Of a stretch of DNA of 64,000 bases, positions 28,274 to 36,157 are shown in pieces. Source of the stretch: Chlorobiota bacterium (GTDB taxonomy: Bacteria > Bacteroidota > Ignavibacteria > OLB7); the NCBI GenBank assembly GCA_016710285.1, contig JADJXR010000001.1:248001-312000 (forward strand), given 5' to 3'. The number at the start of each line of letters is the position of its first letter. Within the stretch, counting starts at the first letter, position 1. The notes beneath the pieces are model-generated. The model was not told where the DNA came from. It saw nothing but the letters and a program-made list of their open reading frames with translations, and ran no database searches. Both the position numbers and the translations under genes were made by a program.

Positions 28274-29842
28274 TCACAGATCCATCAGCTGCATCAGCCC
28301 CTCCCCTGCCTGAAGCTGGCCAAGCATGGCGCGGAATCCATCCAACCCGAATTTGTTGATGAAGTAGATCGGGTTCAGGAAACGCTCCTGCAACGCTCCG
28401 TCGGGAAGGACCAGCGTTTGCGCAGCGGTTAGGCGGTCCGCCTCGGTTTGCTCCCGCTTCTTCAGCGCGGACCGCAGCCGCTTGCTGAAGTCATCGAACT
28501 GCTTCCGGGCGGCGGTGGCGGCGGCCCCCAAGGCCCCTTTCAGCGAGGCATCAATCTCACCAGCAATCCCCACAAGCTCTTGCTCGGCATCGTTTACCAG
28601 AGCCAACGCACGTTCGGCGGCGGCGTGAAGTTGGTCGTTCAGCTGGCCATCCATCAGCGCGGTTGCGGGGTCGAACGCTGGGTTCAGCAACTCCTGAATC
28701 CCCCACCGCCCCTGCTCAACAATCCGCCTCACTTTCGGCTCGATCAGCGTGGCGAACGGGCGCGGGATCACTGTCGGTTCCTCCACCCCAAACAGCCTGT
28801 AGAGCTGGTTCACCTGGCGTTGGTAGGCAAGCTCCGTCGGCCCGCCGATGTAGATCGTCGTTGGCAAGATTCCATCCTGGATGATTGGCCGCAACGCAAC
28901 GTTTGGCGACAGCCGCTCCGGCGCGGTGGCGGCAATCTGGCGTAGCTCGGCTTCGGAAATCCATTCCTCCGTCCCTTTTATCCGGTAGCCTTCCCCCCCC
29001 TGCGGCTCCAGCCCGCGCCGTTCCCCGTTGTGGGTCAGGAACAGCATCCCTGGCTTCGGCTCGATTGGCGTTGATATTCCCGATGCGCGCAACGATTCGG
29101 TGGATTTGGAAAGCGCCGCAAACGCCGCGTCGCGCTCGGTGATTGCTGCGGCGAACAGATCGCCAGCAAGCCGTTTCAGCGGGGCCGAGCGGGAGTTCAG
29201 CAGGACGATGGGAACGTCGCCAGCAATCGCGTAGAATGCGCGGGCAAAGCCGTCGGCAAGGGTTTCGCCCGGGCGGTAGCTGTCGGTCAGCAATCCGATT
29301 GCTGCGTCGGAGAAATCGGTTGGAAGAAGGTGTTGGCGCAAAGATTCAGCAAGCGCCAGCAAGCCTTCCTGGCTCACCACGCGGTCGCCAACATGGAGCG
29401 GGCGCGGGTCGCCGTCGTCGTAGCGAAGCATGGCCGGTTTTCCGGCGCGGTCCAGCACCCCAACCGCGCTGGCTTCGGCGAAATCGTGGTCGTCGGCTTC
29501 AATCCAGAAGACCGGGACGAACTGATAGTCCGGCCTCCTCCCCTGGATTACCGCCCCCATTGCTTTGTAGATAGAGTAGAGCGGGCCGGTCAGCAGCCCG
29601 GCTTGTTGCCCCGTCACCACGGCGTAGGCGTTCGGCTGGCGAAGCCGTTCGGCGGCGGCAATCGCTTGCGGCGGGGCATTCCAGCGGTGCAGATCGGCAA
29701 GGAGCGCGTCGGCAAGGATGGCGCGGTGTTCCGGGGTGAATCGGGAGAGGTTGCGAAGTACGATCATCCGAGCATCTATGGGCTCCCTCAGTCCCGACGT
29801 TTCAAACTGTGGGAGCCGTAGGAGCGGAATGTGGGTTGGCAT
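28274..29842 (-). CDS. bshC: Bacillithiol biosynthesis cysteine-adding enzyme BshC
   Basis: 522 residues. BshC adds Cys to glucosaminyl-malate in the last step of making bacillithiol, the low-molecular-weight thiol of Bacillota, Bacteroidota and relatives. Family features: a Rossmann-like core with AVVTGQQAGLLTGPLYSIYKA near residue 73, VPVFWIEADDHDFAEA, TYIGGPTELAYQRQ, and a long coiled coil toward the C terminus (ALVNDAEQELVGIAGEIDA). Length matches the family. No bshA or bshB is adjacent, so the pathway genes are scattered. A putative regulatory region precedes the gene at 29843-29919 without a recognisable box. Confidence 0.95.
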   Translation of the reverse strand: MPTHIPLLRLPQFETSGLREPIDARMIVLRNLSRFTPEHRAILADALLADLHRWNAPPQAIAAAERLRQPNAYAVVTGQQAGLLTGPLYSIYKAMGAVIQGRRPDYQFVPVFWIEADDHDFAEASAVGVLDRAGKPAMLRYDDGDPRPLHVGDRVVSQEGLLALAESLRQHLLPTDFSDAAIGLLTDSYRPGETLADGFARAFYAIAGDVPIVLLNSRSAPLKRLAGDLFAAAITERDAAFAALSKSTESLRASGISTPIEPKPGMLFLTHNGERRGLEPQGGEGYRIKGTEEWISEAELRQIAATAPERLSPNVALRPIIQDGILPTTIYIGGPTELAYQRQVNQLYRLFGVEEPTVIPRPFATLIEPKVRRIVEQGRWGIQELLNPAFDPATALMDGQLNDQLHAAAERALALVNDAEQELVGIAGEIDASLKGALGAAATAARKQFDDFSKRLRSALKKREQTEADRLTAAQTLVLPDGALQERFLNPIYFINKFGLDGFRAMLGQLQAGEGLMQLMDL

Positions 29843-29919
29843 GGTTATGAGCTATGAGTTGTGGTTTGCGAATTGCGCTTGTGAGTTGCCGAGCGGGAGC
29901 AGTTGACGATTGATAGCCA

Positions 29920-30693
29920 TCAGTGGTGTGGGCGAAGGATGTCGGAGAGAAGAATATCGCCACTTACAGGATTGGGTCCGGGCTGGGCAGCGGCAGCAAT
30001 GGCTTCGCGTTCGGGCCATTGGCACAGCTGATAGAGTGGGCAGTGGAAGCAGTGCGGGCGTTGGGCTTTGCAGACCCACCGGCCAAATCGGATCAGGTCA
30101 ACATGGAACTGCACGGCGGCGTTCTTGGGAAGCAGCGGGCGCAGCGCGTGGAAGGTGGCATCGGCGGTTCGGGCGTGGACGATCCCGAGGCGATTGGCCA
30201 CGCGGTGGACGTGGGTATCCACCGCGCAAACGTCGCGGCCCAGGGCGAACATCAGAACGCAGCTTGCGGTTTTCAGGCCAACGCCGGGAATGGAGGTGAG
30301 TTCGGCAAGCACGGCATCATCATCAAGGTCCGCAAAGGTGTCGGAAAAGGTGATGGAGTCTAGATTGCCATGCCGTTGGCGCAGGGCCCGCAAGGCGTTC
30401 AGGATTGTTCGGGATTTCTGTTCGGCCAGCCCCCCAACGCGGATTGCTGCGGCAAGCTCACCCTGGTCCGCCTGGGCAAGTTGGTCCCACGATTCCCACG
30501 TGACGCGCAGCTGGCGGTAGGCGCGCTCGCTGTTCCGGTCCGAAGTGTTTTGCGAAAGGATGGTGGCCACCAACGTCTCCACCACCGAAACGGGATGGAA
30601 AAGGTACGGCTTGCCGATAAACGCCTTCAATCGGCGGGCAATGACAGCGGTTTGTTGCTTGCTGGTGCGGTGCGGTTGCGCTGGCTGCGGCAT
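29920..30693 (-). CDS. nth: Endonuclease III (DNA glycosylase/AP lyase)
   Basis: 257 residues; a bifunctional glycosylase/AP lyase that removes oxidised pyrimidines in base-excision repair. The helix-hairpin-helix LTSIPGVGLKTASCVL carries the catalytic Lys, and AVDTHVHRVANRLG the catalytic Asp. A [4Fe-4S] motif C-x6-C-x2-C-x5-C (CKAQRPHCFHCPLYQLC) follows. An extra tail of about 30 residues ends at 29920. The ATG at 30693 lies only 4 nt from a TATGTTTG box (30698-30705), so the mRNA may be leaderless. Confidence 0.95.
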   Translation of the reverse strand: MPQPAQPHRTSKQQTAVIARRLKAFIGKPYLFHPVSVVETLVATILSQNTSDRNSERAYRQLRVTWESWDQLAQADQGELAAAIRVGGLAEQKSRTILNALRALRQRHGNLDSITFSDTFADLDDDAVLAELTSIPGVGLKTASCVLMFALGRDVCAVDTHVHRVANRLGIVHARTADATFHALRPLLPKNAAVQFHVDLIRFGRWVCKAQRPHCFHCPLYQLCQWPEREAIAAAAQPGPNPVSGDILLSDILRPHH

Positions 30694-30697
30694 GGGG

Positions 30698-30705
30698 CAA
30701 ACATA
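30698..30705 (-). promoter_or_regulatory. TATGTTTG -7 box directly before nth
   Basis: TATGTTTG reads toward nth and ends 4 nt before the ATG. In Bacteroidota, transcription starts about 5-8 nt after this box, so the RNA would begin at or near the start codon. A clear -33 TTG is not seen at the usual distance. Confidence 0.5.
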
Positions 30706-30804
30706 GCGCGGCAGAAGAATTCAGCTGGCCGATTCTGACAAATTGTCGTGAGTTGGAGCAGCGATGGGGGGTGGAAAAACAGAAGAGATACGCAACCGAA
30801 AGGG

Positions 30805-30868
30805 CTAAAAAATGAGATGCCCCTTTCATCGTCACCACACGTGAAAGAGGCATTCCCCTATCTCATTT
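30805..30868 (-). terminator. Imperfect hairpin with T run, leftward terminator
   Basis: aaatgagat (30810-30818) pairs with atctcattt (30860-30868), and inside it gcccctttca (30819-30828) pairs with tgaaagaggc (30842-30851), one mismatch, with an 8-nt bulge. On the minus strand T residues follow, so it would stop leftward transcription coming from 30.9-31.1 kb, where only weak frames exist. Confidence 0.5.
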
Positions 30869-31058
30869 GTTTCACCACCACAACGAAAGGAGAATTTGAG
30901 AGAGAGAGTTTGACGGCAAGAATACAGTCTCCATACTTGTACTCCACCATCAGAGAGAGGTTTTCTGAATCTCCTTCGCTTAAAGCGAAGCCAAATGATT
31001 CGATTGTCTGGATTGTCAAATTTTTGCGGATGGTCTTGCCTGACCGCAACACTAACAT
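30858..31058 (-). CDS. Possible small protein in an AT-rich patch (doubtful)
   Basis: 66 residues (start MLVLRSGKTIRKNLTI, central SEGDSENLSLMVEYKYG). No homologue is recognised. In its favour: the composition is protein-like, it is followed immediately by a terminator hairpin whose arm overlaps the stop, and no gene on the other strand explains the patch. Against: no ribosome site, and the 500-bp gap between nth and uvrB (30694-31194) has lower GC than its surroundings, as decaying sequence would. Competing frames (a rightward one at 30748-31134 and a leftward one at 30832-31098) look less like protein. Confidence 0.25.
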   Translation of the reverse strand: MLVLRSGKTIRKNLTIQTIESFGFALSEGDSENLSLMVEYKYGDCILAVKLSLSNSPFVVVVKQMR

Positions 31059-31194
31059 ACAACAATCGGGAAGGGGTTCGCAAGAGGTATTTCATCAAAA
31101 GATAACCGAAACACTCTTTTGCTTGATTTCTTAAAAATTTCCCATGTAACGATTGAATTTTCTTTGTCCCCTTTGTGTGCGGGCCTTTGCAGGG

Positions 31195-33240
31195 CTACCC
31201 TTTCCCCCCTGAAACCGCTGCTTCCAGCCGCCCGATTTCATCGCGAAGCTCGGCGGCGCGCTCGAATTCCAGCCCTTTTGCCGCCTGCTTCATCTCCTCG
31301 CGAAGATGCTCAATCAGGTCCTGCTTCTGCGCGTCGGTCATGTACTTGAACACCGGCTCCTCCACCAGCGATGGCGTTGATTTCTTCTCCACCTCCTTCC
31401 GTTTCTGATCCCTGTGGGCTTTCACATCGGCAATCGCGGTGGATTCCATGATCGCCTCGCGCGATTTCCGGACGGTTCGCGGGGTGATGCCATGCTCGGT
31501 GTTGTAGCTAACCTGAAGCTCGCGGCGGCGGCGGCTTTCCCCAATCACGGCTTCCATGGAATCGGTCATCTTGTCGGCGTACATAATCACCTTCCCTTCC
31601 TCGTGGCGGGCGGTGCGCCCTGCGGTTTGCATCAGCGAGCGTTCGCTTCGTAGGAAGCCCTCCTTGTCGGCATCCAAAATTGCCACCAACGAGACTTCCG
31701 GCAGGTCCAGCCCTTCGCGGAGCAAGTTCACGCCAATCAGCACGTCGAATTTTCCCAGCCGCAAGTCGCGCAAAATTTCCACCCGCTCAAGCGCATCAAT
31801 CTCGGAGTGGATGTACTGGACCTTCACCCCTATTTCGGTCAGGTAGTCGGCAAGGTCCTCGGCCATTCGCTTGGTCAGCGTGGTGACAAGCACCCGCTCT
31901 TTCTCATCCTTCATCACCCGCTCGCGGATTTCCGCAATCAGGTCATCAATCTGGTTGGCGATGGGGCGGACCTCGATCACCGGGTCCAGCAGCCCCGTTG
32001 GGCGGATGATCTGCTCCACCACAACGCCGCCGCTCAGCTCAAGCTCCACGTTCCCGGGCGTTGCCGAAACGAACACTGTTTGCCCAATCCGCTCCATGAA
32101 CTCCTCATATTTCAGCGGGCGATTATCCAACGCCGACGGCAACCGGAAGCCGTGCTCAACCAGGGTGAGTTTGCGAGCGCGGTCGCCATTGTACATCCCA
32201 CGGATTTGCGGAAGGGTGACGTGGCTTTCGTCAATCACGCACAGGAAGTCTTCGGGGAAGTAATCAATCAATGTTGATGGAGCTTCGCCCGGCTGCCGCC
32301 CGGCAAGGATTCGGGAGTAGTTCTCGATTCCGGAGCAATATCCAAGCTCCCGCATCATCTCGATATCGAACAGCGTCCGTTGCTCCAGCCGTTGCGCTTC
32401 CAGCAGTTTCTCCGATTCCCGCAGCTCTTTCAGCCGAACATACAGCTCGTCGCGGATTTCGCCGATGGAGCGGTCAAGCTCGGTGCGGGTGGTGACGAAA
32501 TGCTTGGCGGGGTAGATGGTGACGGTCTCCAGCGGGGCGATCATCTTCCCGGTAAGGCGGTCAAACTCGCTCAGGCGTTCAATCTCCGTGCCGAACATCT
32601 CGATGCGGATTCCGGTGTCGTCCTGATACGCCGGGATCACCTCCACCACATCCCCCCTGACGCGGAAATTGCCACGGTAGAAATCAACATCGTTGCGGCT
32701 GTAATGGATGTCGGCAAGTTTGTACAGCAGTGCGTTCCGCTCAATCTGCTGGCCACGCTGCAGCCGAAGCAGCTGCCCGCCGTAGGCCTCCTTGGAGCCG
32801 ATACCGTAGATGCAGGAGACGGAGCTAACGATGATAACGTCGCGCCGCCCGTCCAGCAGCGCGCTGGTGGCCTTCAGCCGCAGGCGGTCAATCTCATCGT
32901 TGATGTTGAAATCTTTCTCGATGAACGTATCGGTGCTGGGGATGTAGGCTTCCGGCTGGTAGTAATCGTAGTAGCTGATGAAAAACTCGACCGCGTTGTT
33001 CGGGAAGAAACTTTTGAACTCACCATACAACTGCGCCGCCAAGGTTTTGTTGTGCGACAACACCAGCGTGGGGCGTTGCAACTGCTGCACAACGTTCGAG
33101 ACAGCAAAGGTTTTTCCGGAGCCAGTAACGCCAAGCAGCGTCTGGAAACGGTCGCCACGGTTGACCCCTTCCACCAGTTGGCGAATGGCTTCGGGTTGGT
33201 CGCCCATGGGCTTGTAATCGGAGACAAGGGAGAAGTTCAT
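31195..33240 (-). CDS. uvrB: Excinuclease ABC subunit B
   Basis: 681 residues; the damage-verifying helicase of nucleotide-excision repair, which loads onto DNA with UvrA and recruits UvrC. Walker A GVTGSGKTFAVSNV lies near residue 40; the beta-hairpin YYDYYQPEAYIPSTDTFIEK and the DESHVTLPQ motif are typical. Helicase motifs VSATPGNVE and LLREGLDLPEVSLVAILDADKEGFLRS follow. The C-terminal UVR coiled coil (LREEMKQAAKGLEFERAAEL) binds UvrC. Length matches the family. A TATGTTTG box lies 35 nt upstream of the ATG. Confidence 0.98.
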   Translation of the reverse strand: MNFSLVSDYKPMGDQPEAIRQLVEGVNRGDRFQTLLGVTGSGKTFAVSNVVQQLQRPTLVLSHNKTLAAQLYGEFKSFFPNNAVEFFISYYDYYQPEAYIPSTDTFIEKDFNINDEIDRLRLKATSALLDGRRDVIIVSSVSCIYGIGSKEAYGGQLLRLQRGQQIERNALLYKLADIHYSRNDVDFYRGNFRVRGDVVEVIPAYQDDTGIRIEMFGTEIERLSEFDRLTGKMIAPLETVTIYPAKHFVTTRTELDRSIGEIRDELYVRLKELRESEKLLEAQRLEQRTLFDIEMMRELGYCSGIENYSRILAGRQPGEAPSTLIDYFPEDFLCVIDESHVTLPQIRGMYNGDRARKLTLVEHGFRLPSALDNRPLKYEEFMERIGQTVFVSATPGNVELELSGGVVVEQIIRPTGLLDPVIEVRPIANQIDDLIAEIRERVMKDEKERVLVTTLTKRMAEDLADYLTEIGVKVQYIHSEIDALERVEILRDLRLGKFDVLIGVNLLREGLDLPEVSLVAILDADKEGFLRSERSLMQTAGRTARHEEGKVIMYADKMTDSMEAVIGESRRRRELQVSYNTEHGITPRTVRKSREAIMESTAIADVKAHRDQKRKEVEKKSTPSLVEEPVFKYMTDAQKQDLIEHLREEMKQAAKGLEFERAAELRDEIGRLEAAVSGGKG

Positions 33241-33274
33241 GGTGGGTTGATGGTTAGTTATCAGTGGTTTGCCG

Positions 33275-33282
33275 CAAACATA
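33275..33282 (-). promoter_or_regulatory. TATGTTTG -7 box upstream of uvrB
   Basis: TATGTTTG reads toward uvrB, ending 35 nt before its ATG. The same 8 bases occur before nth, ctpA and tRNA-fMet. No good -33 TTG is visible. Confidence 0.5.
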
Positions 33283-33387
33283 CGGCCAAGCATTGCTTCA
33301 CGGCGTTCGGCAAGATGCAAGGGTTAGAAAAAAAAAATGGGGCATCCGTTGCGGGCGGCTGCCATGCTGATTGTGGCCTGCGGTTGT

Positions 33388-34383
33388 TTAGCCTTCTTCC
33401 TGCGCCAAGCCATCCATTATCAGCCGCTCGATTTCATCGGGATGCTGCCACATTGGGACGTGGCCGGCGTTCGGGAACACGTGGCGGCGTGCACGCGGCA
33501 GAAGCTCCGCCACCTTCTGGAATTGCTTTGGCGGAACCACCCTGTCGCGCCCGGCACCGATCAGCAGAAGCGGGAATTCTTGGATCATATTCAGCTGGCA
33601 AAGGGCTTGGCGGTATCCCTGCAAATCGGCTTCCATCATCAAGGAACTCATGCTTCGGGGAAGGTCGTGGCGTTGCGATTCGCGGGCAACCTCGGCGGCG
33701 CGGTGGGGGTGATATGCCGCCCCGTAGCTGAATCGCGCTCCCCCTTTTGCCAACGCCCCTTTCACCCCTGCCGGAAGCCGTGGCCACGCGGCAATCGCCA
33801 CCGCGCGGAGCATCCGAATTTTTGCCAGCTGGCCAACCGGAGGTGTCTGCAAACCCAATGGAGTAATCAGCGTTAGCGTGCGGATGCGCCCCGGCTCCAT
33901 TGCCCCCATGGTTGCAGCAACCGCCGCCCCGAACGAGTGGCCAACAAGATGAATCCGTTCAAGCTGGTGATGCTGGCAGAAGCGAAGGAGCGTTTCCGCC
34001 ATCTGGTCCAATCGGAACCCCGATTGCTGGTGTGGGGCCTGGCTTTTTCCGAACCCTGGCAGGTCCACCGCCACCACCGTGAACCGGTCGCACAGGCGTT
34101 CGGTTAGTGGCCGCCAGAGCGTGTGGGTGGAGGGATTCCCATGCACAAACACCATGGGCGGGCCGGAGCCGTTGCGGATGGAATGCAAGCCATTCATGCG
34201 CCGATGACGAACGGGCCAAAGCCGGAAGTGTTCGGCATGGAGAGGGGTGGAAATCCGAGGGGGGATCGGAGCGTTGTGGAGGCTGCTCTTCCCTCTTTCA
34301 AGAAGGGTTGGCAACGGCACATTTCGCAACACGCCGCCGTCCCCCAAAAACATTGGTTGATCCGTCATTCCCCTTGCTGCCAT
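33388..34383 (-). CDS. Alpha/beta hydrolase
   Basis: 331 residues in the open frame. The hydrolase core starts near residue 63 (MNGLHSIRNGSGPPMVFVHG, the oxyanion HG), followed by VVAVDLPGFGKSQ. The nucleophile elbow is HLVGHSFGAAVA (GHSFG, Ser). The acid is probably in LLLIGAGRDRVVPP and the His in HVFPNAGHVPMW, so the triad is complete. The first 60 or so residues are Pro/Arg-rich and not conserved; a start at 34197 (MNGLHS) is also possible. Substrate is unknown; relatives include epoxide hydrolases, haloalkane dehalogenases and C-C hydrolases. Divergent from the thioredoxin-like gene at 34421. Confidence 0.85.
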   Translation of the reverse strand: MAARGMTDQPMFLGDGGVLRNVPLPTLLERGKSSLHNAPIPPRISTPLHAEHFRLWPVRHRRMNGLHSIRNGSGPPMVFVHGNPSTHTLWRPLTERLCDRFTVVAVDLPGFGKSQAPHQQSGFRLDQMAETLLRFCQHHQLERIHLVGHSFGAAVAATMGAMEPGRIRTLTLITPLGLQTPPVGQLAKIRMLRAVAIAAWPRLPAGVKGALAKGGARFSYGAAYHPHRAAEVARESQRHDLPRSMSSLMMEADLQGYRQALCQLNMIQEFPLLLIGAGRDRVVPPKQFQKVAELLPRARRHVFPNAGHVPMWQHPDEIERLIMDGLAQEEG

Positions 34384-34420
34384 CCTAACTCAACTCTCAT
34401 CAATCTCTAATCGAACAACC

Positions 34421-34953
34421 ATGATGACTCGCGAACGTTATCAGGCAGCGCTTACCTTCACCGATTATTTGGAAACGGTTCAGAAGACCCCGGACTTGTG
34501 GCGTGGGGTCTATCAGCGGGCAACAATCGCGCCGGAGGCGGTGGAGCAGGCAAGCGAATTGAAGGATCATTTCCACCTGCTGGCATTATCGGAAGACTGG
34601 TGTGGCGACACAGCGAACCTGCTGCCGGTGGTGGCGCGTTTTGCCGAATCGGCACCGAACGTTGAGCTTCGGGTGCTTGGCCGCGACGCAAACCCGGACC
34701 TGATGGATACCCACCTTACCGGGGCATCGCGCTCCATCCCCGTGGTGATTGTCTATGACCAAAATTTCAACGAGCTAGGCTGGTGGGACCACGCCCGACG
34801 GAGCTGCAGGCATGGGTGAAAAGCGTTGGGATCACCATGGAGAAAGATGAACGCTACCGCCACATCCGCGCCTGGTACGCCCGCGACAAAGGGCGAACAA
34901 CAGTGCGGGAGATTTTGGAGGTGATGGAGCGGGTGGAAGAAGAGGCCAGGTAA
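34421..34953 (+). pseudogene. Thioredoxin-like family protein, interrupted by a single-base frameshift
   Basis: The first frame (34421-34819, 132 aa) holds a thioredoxin-fold domain: LALSEDWCGDTANLLPVV, VELRVLGRDANPDLMD, and SIPVVIVYDQNFNELGWW with the cis-Pro. The active site keeps only one Cys (WCGDT). After GWW the frame reads DHARRSCRHG and stops. In the +1 frame from the same point the text is WGPRPTELQAWVKSVG, then AWYARDKGRTTVREILEVM to a stop at 34951-34953, which is the expected continuation. The run ggg at 34785-34787 is probably one G short. Whether this is a real mutation or an assembly error cannot be decided here. Confidence 0.8.
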
Positions 34954-34972
34954 AGAGCCAATGAGACTCAAC

Positions 34973-35012
34973 AAAAAAAACGCCGACTCTAAAAAAAAGA
35001 ATCGGCGTTTTT
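34973..35012. terminator. Bidirectional terminator between the thioredoxin-like gene and tRNA-fMet
   Basis: cgccga (34981-34986) pairs with tcggcg (35002-35007), extended by flanking A and T runs on both sides, so it works for both convergent units. Confidence 0.75.
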
Positions 35013-35014
35013 AG

Positions 35015-35324
35015 TAGCGGGGGCCGGACTTGAACCGACAACCTTCGGGTTATGCGTACTACTACAGTTTTCACTGCCGCTGCGCCTGCAACGTTTGTAG
35101 TCTGGACTTTCCCTTTACCCTCGGCTTTACGTTAGGGTACCTCCCATCAAGTCTCTACACCTTCTCAAACATTCCTGTTTGAGCTTGGCTCGGGATTACC
35201 ATCTTACAGGCTTCCCCGAATTTGAGAGGTTATCACATGAAGGTTTCCCTTCATGCAGCCCAATGTGCAAGATTGTTCATCTTACCTCTTGAGCCCGACG
35301 AGCTACCAATTGCTCCACCCCGCG
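35015..35324 (-). tRNA. Initiator tRNA-fMet (CAU), interrupted by a group I intron
   Basis: Exon 1 is 35292-35324 (33 nt, 5' CGCGGGG to U33) and exon 2 is 35015-35054 (C34 to A73). Joined, they fold into a cloverleaf with anticodon loop CUCAUAA and CAU at 34-36. Initiator features: three G-C pairs in the anticodon stem (UCGGG/CCCGA) and an unpaired first position (C1 opposite U72). The T-arm is GUCGG UUCAAGU CCGGC. The genomic 3' tail is CTA, so CCA is not encoded. The 237-nt insert at 35055-35291 lies between positions 33 and 34 and must be removed for the tRNA to work. Confidence 0.95.
35055..35291 (-). ncRNA. Group I self-splicing intron (IC3 type) in tRNA-fMet
   Basis: The splice junction follows U33 and the intron ends in G, as the group I rules require. 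Core elements (minus strand): P at 35209-35220, Q at 35187-35197 (AAUCCCGAGCC), R at 35135-35160, S at 35104-35115. Helices traceable by eye: P2 AAGAU/AUCUU; P3 ACCUCUC/GGGAGGU (35224-35230 with 35139-35145); P4 UCGGG/CCCGA; P5 GCC/GGU; P6a CUCAAACA/UGUUUGAG; P7 GACU/AGUC; P8 ACCCU/AGGGU; P9 ACUAC/GUAGU. P1 would be short (GCU with GGU). There are GAAA tetraloops in peripheral hairpins. No ORF and so no homing endonuclease. The core resembles introns of cyanobacterial tRNA-Leu. Confidence 0.94.
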
Positions 35325-35368
35325 ATGTCAAAACCTTTTGTTGGGCGCGTTGCCCGCTGAAAGGACTG

Positions 35369-35399
35369 CAAACATACGCCCAGCAGTAGGCCAGCGCAA
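35369..35399 (-). promoter_or_regulatory. Promoter of tRNA-fMet
   Basis: On the minus strand TTG (35397-35399) and TATGTTTG (35369-35376) are 20 nt apart, a good match to TTG/TAnnTTTG. The tRNA 5' end is 44 nt downstream of the box, leaving room for a short 5' leader. Confidence 0.65.
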
Positions 35400-35443
35400 G
35401 CTATTTGATAGTTTTTCACATCGAGCCGGCTTGGCGTTTTGCT

Positions 35444-36157
35444 TTACTCGGAGACGATCACATCGAACGAATCATGGGCCTCAATTCCCAGCAGCAGCAG
35501 CACTCCACGATCCAGCAGCATTTGGCGGTACGGGCGCATCAGCGCGAACTCTGCCGAGTCAATCGCCCCCGAGGCTCGCAGCGAATCGGTGCGGCGGTAG
35601 AAATCCCCGACTGCTCCATCGGGGATCCGTATCTGCGTGCTTGTGGTGTCGCCCAGGGTGGCGTGGAATAACGCCTGCGCTGCCGAATCTACGTTGCTGC
35701 GGGTGATGCCCGCCGCCGCAATCGCACGCTCCTTGACCCAGTCATATTCCGCCCACGAACGGTTCTGTTGGTTCAGAATCTGAACCAACCCACGGCGCAC
35801 CAGCAACGGGATCAAGCGCGCTTCTTTCACCAAATTCATCCCTGCGCCAAAGTTTTTTATGAAGCCTCCATCCTCCTTTTTTAACGCCGCAATTTTGTTG
35901 GCGATCTGGCCCACAACCGCGTTGGAGGAATCGGTAGCAGCAAGCAGTGGCGATAGCCACGCTTCGGTCAACCGGGCGGAATCGGACGGGCGCGGCGCGG
36001 CGTTGGCCACCATGCCACGCACGGAATCCAGATGCTGGTACGGCGCGATCTCTTCTGGAAGCTCGGCAAACTGGTTGGCGAAACGGTAGCCGATGTATCC
36101 AACAACCCCAGCAATCACCAACGCAATCATCAGCCCGATGCTGCATCCACGGTTCAT
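35444..36157 (-). CDS. Single-pass membrane protein, unknown function
   Basis: 237 residues: one N-terminal membrane helix (about 5-27, GLMIALVIAGVVGYIGYRF) with no cleavage site, then a mostly helical hydrophilic domain probably outside the membrane (AELPEEIAPYQHLDSVRG, ALKKEDGGFIKNFGAGMNL, GAIDSAEFALMRPYRQMLLD). No family recognised. Its ATG overlaps the stop of ftsY (ATGA at 36154-36157), so it is made from the same mRNA as the signal-recognition receptor. Co-translation suggests a membrane-related role, no more. Confidence 0.7.
   Translation of the reverse strand: MNRGCSIGLMIALVIAGVVGYIGYRFANQFAELPEEIAPYQHLDSVRGMVANAAPRPSDSARLTEAWLSPLLAATDSSNAVVGQIANKIAALKKEDGGFIKNFGAGMNLVKEARLIPLLVRRGLVQILNQQNRSWAEYDWVKERAIAAAGITRSNVDSAAQALFHATLGDTTSTQIRIPDGAVGDFYRRTDSLRASGAIDSAEFALMRPYRQMLLDRGVLLLLGIEAHDSFDVIVSE

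Noticed and set aside
32380..33327. Rightward 315-aa frame opposite uvrB
   Set aside because: Shadow of uvrB; no domain or start support.
35015..35324. tmRNA (ssrA) as an explanation for the structured region
   Set aside because: The two ends join into a normal cloverleaf with a CAU anticodon, and the insert has group I P/Q/R/S elements, not a tag reading frame.
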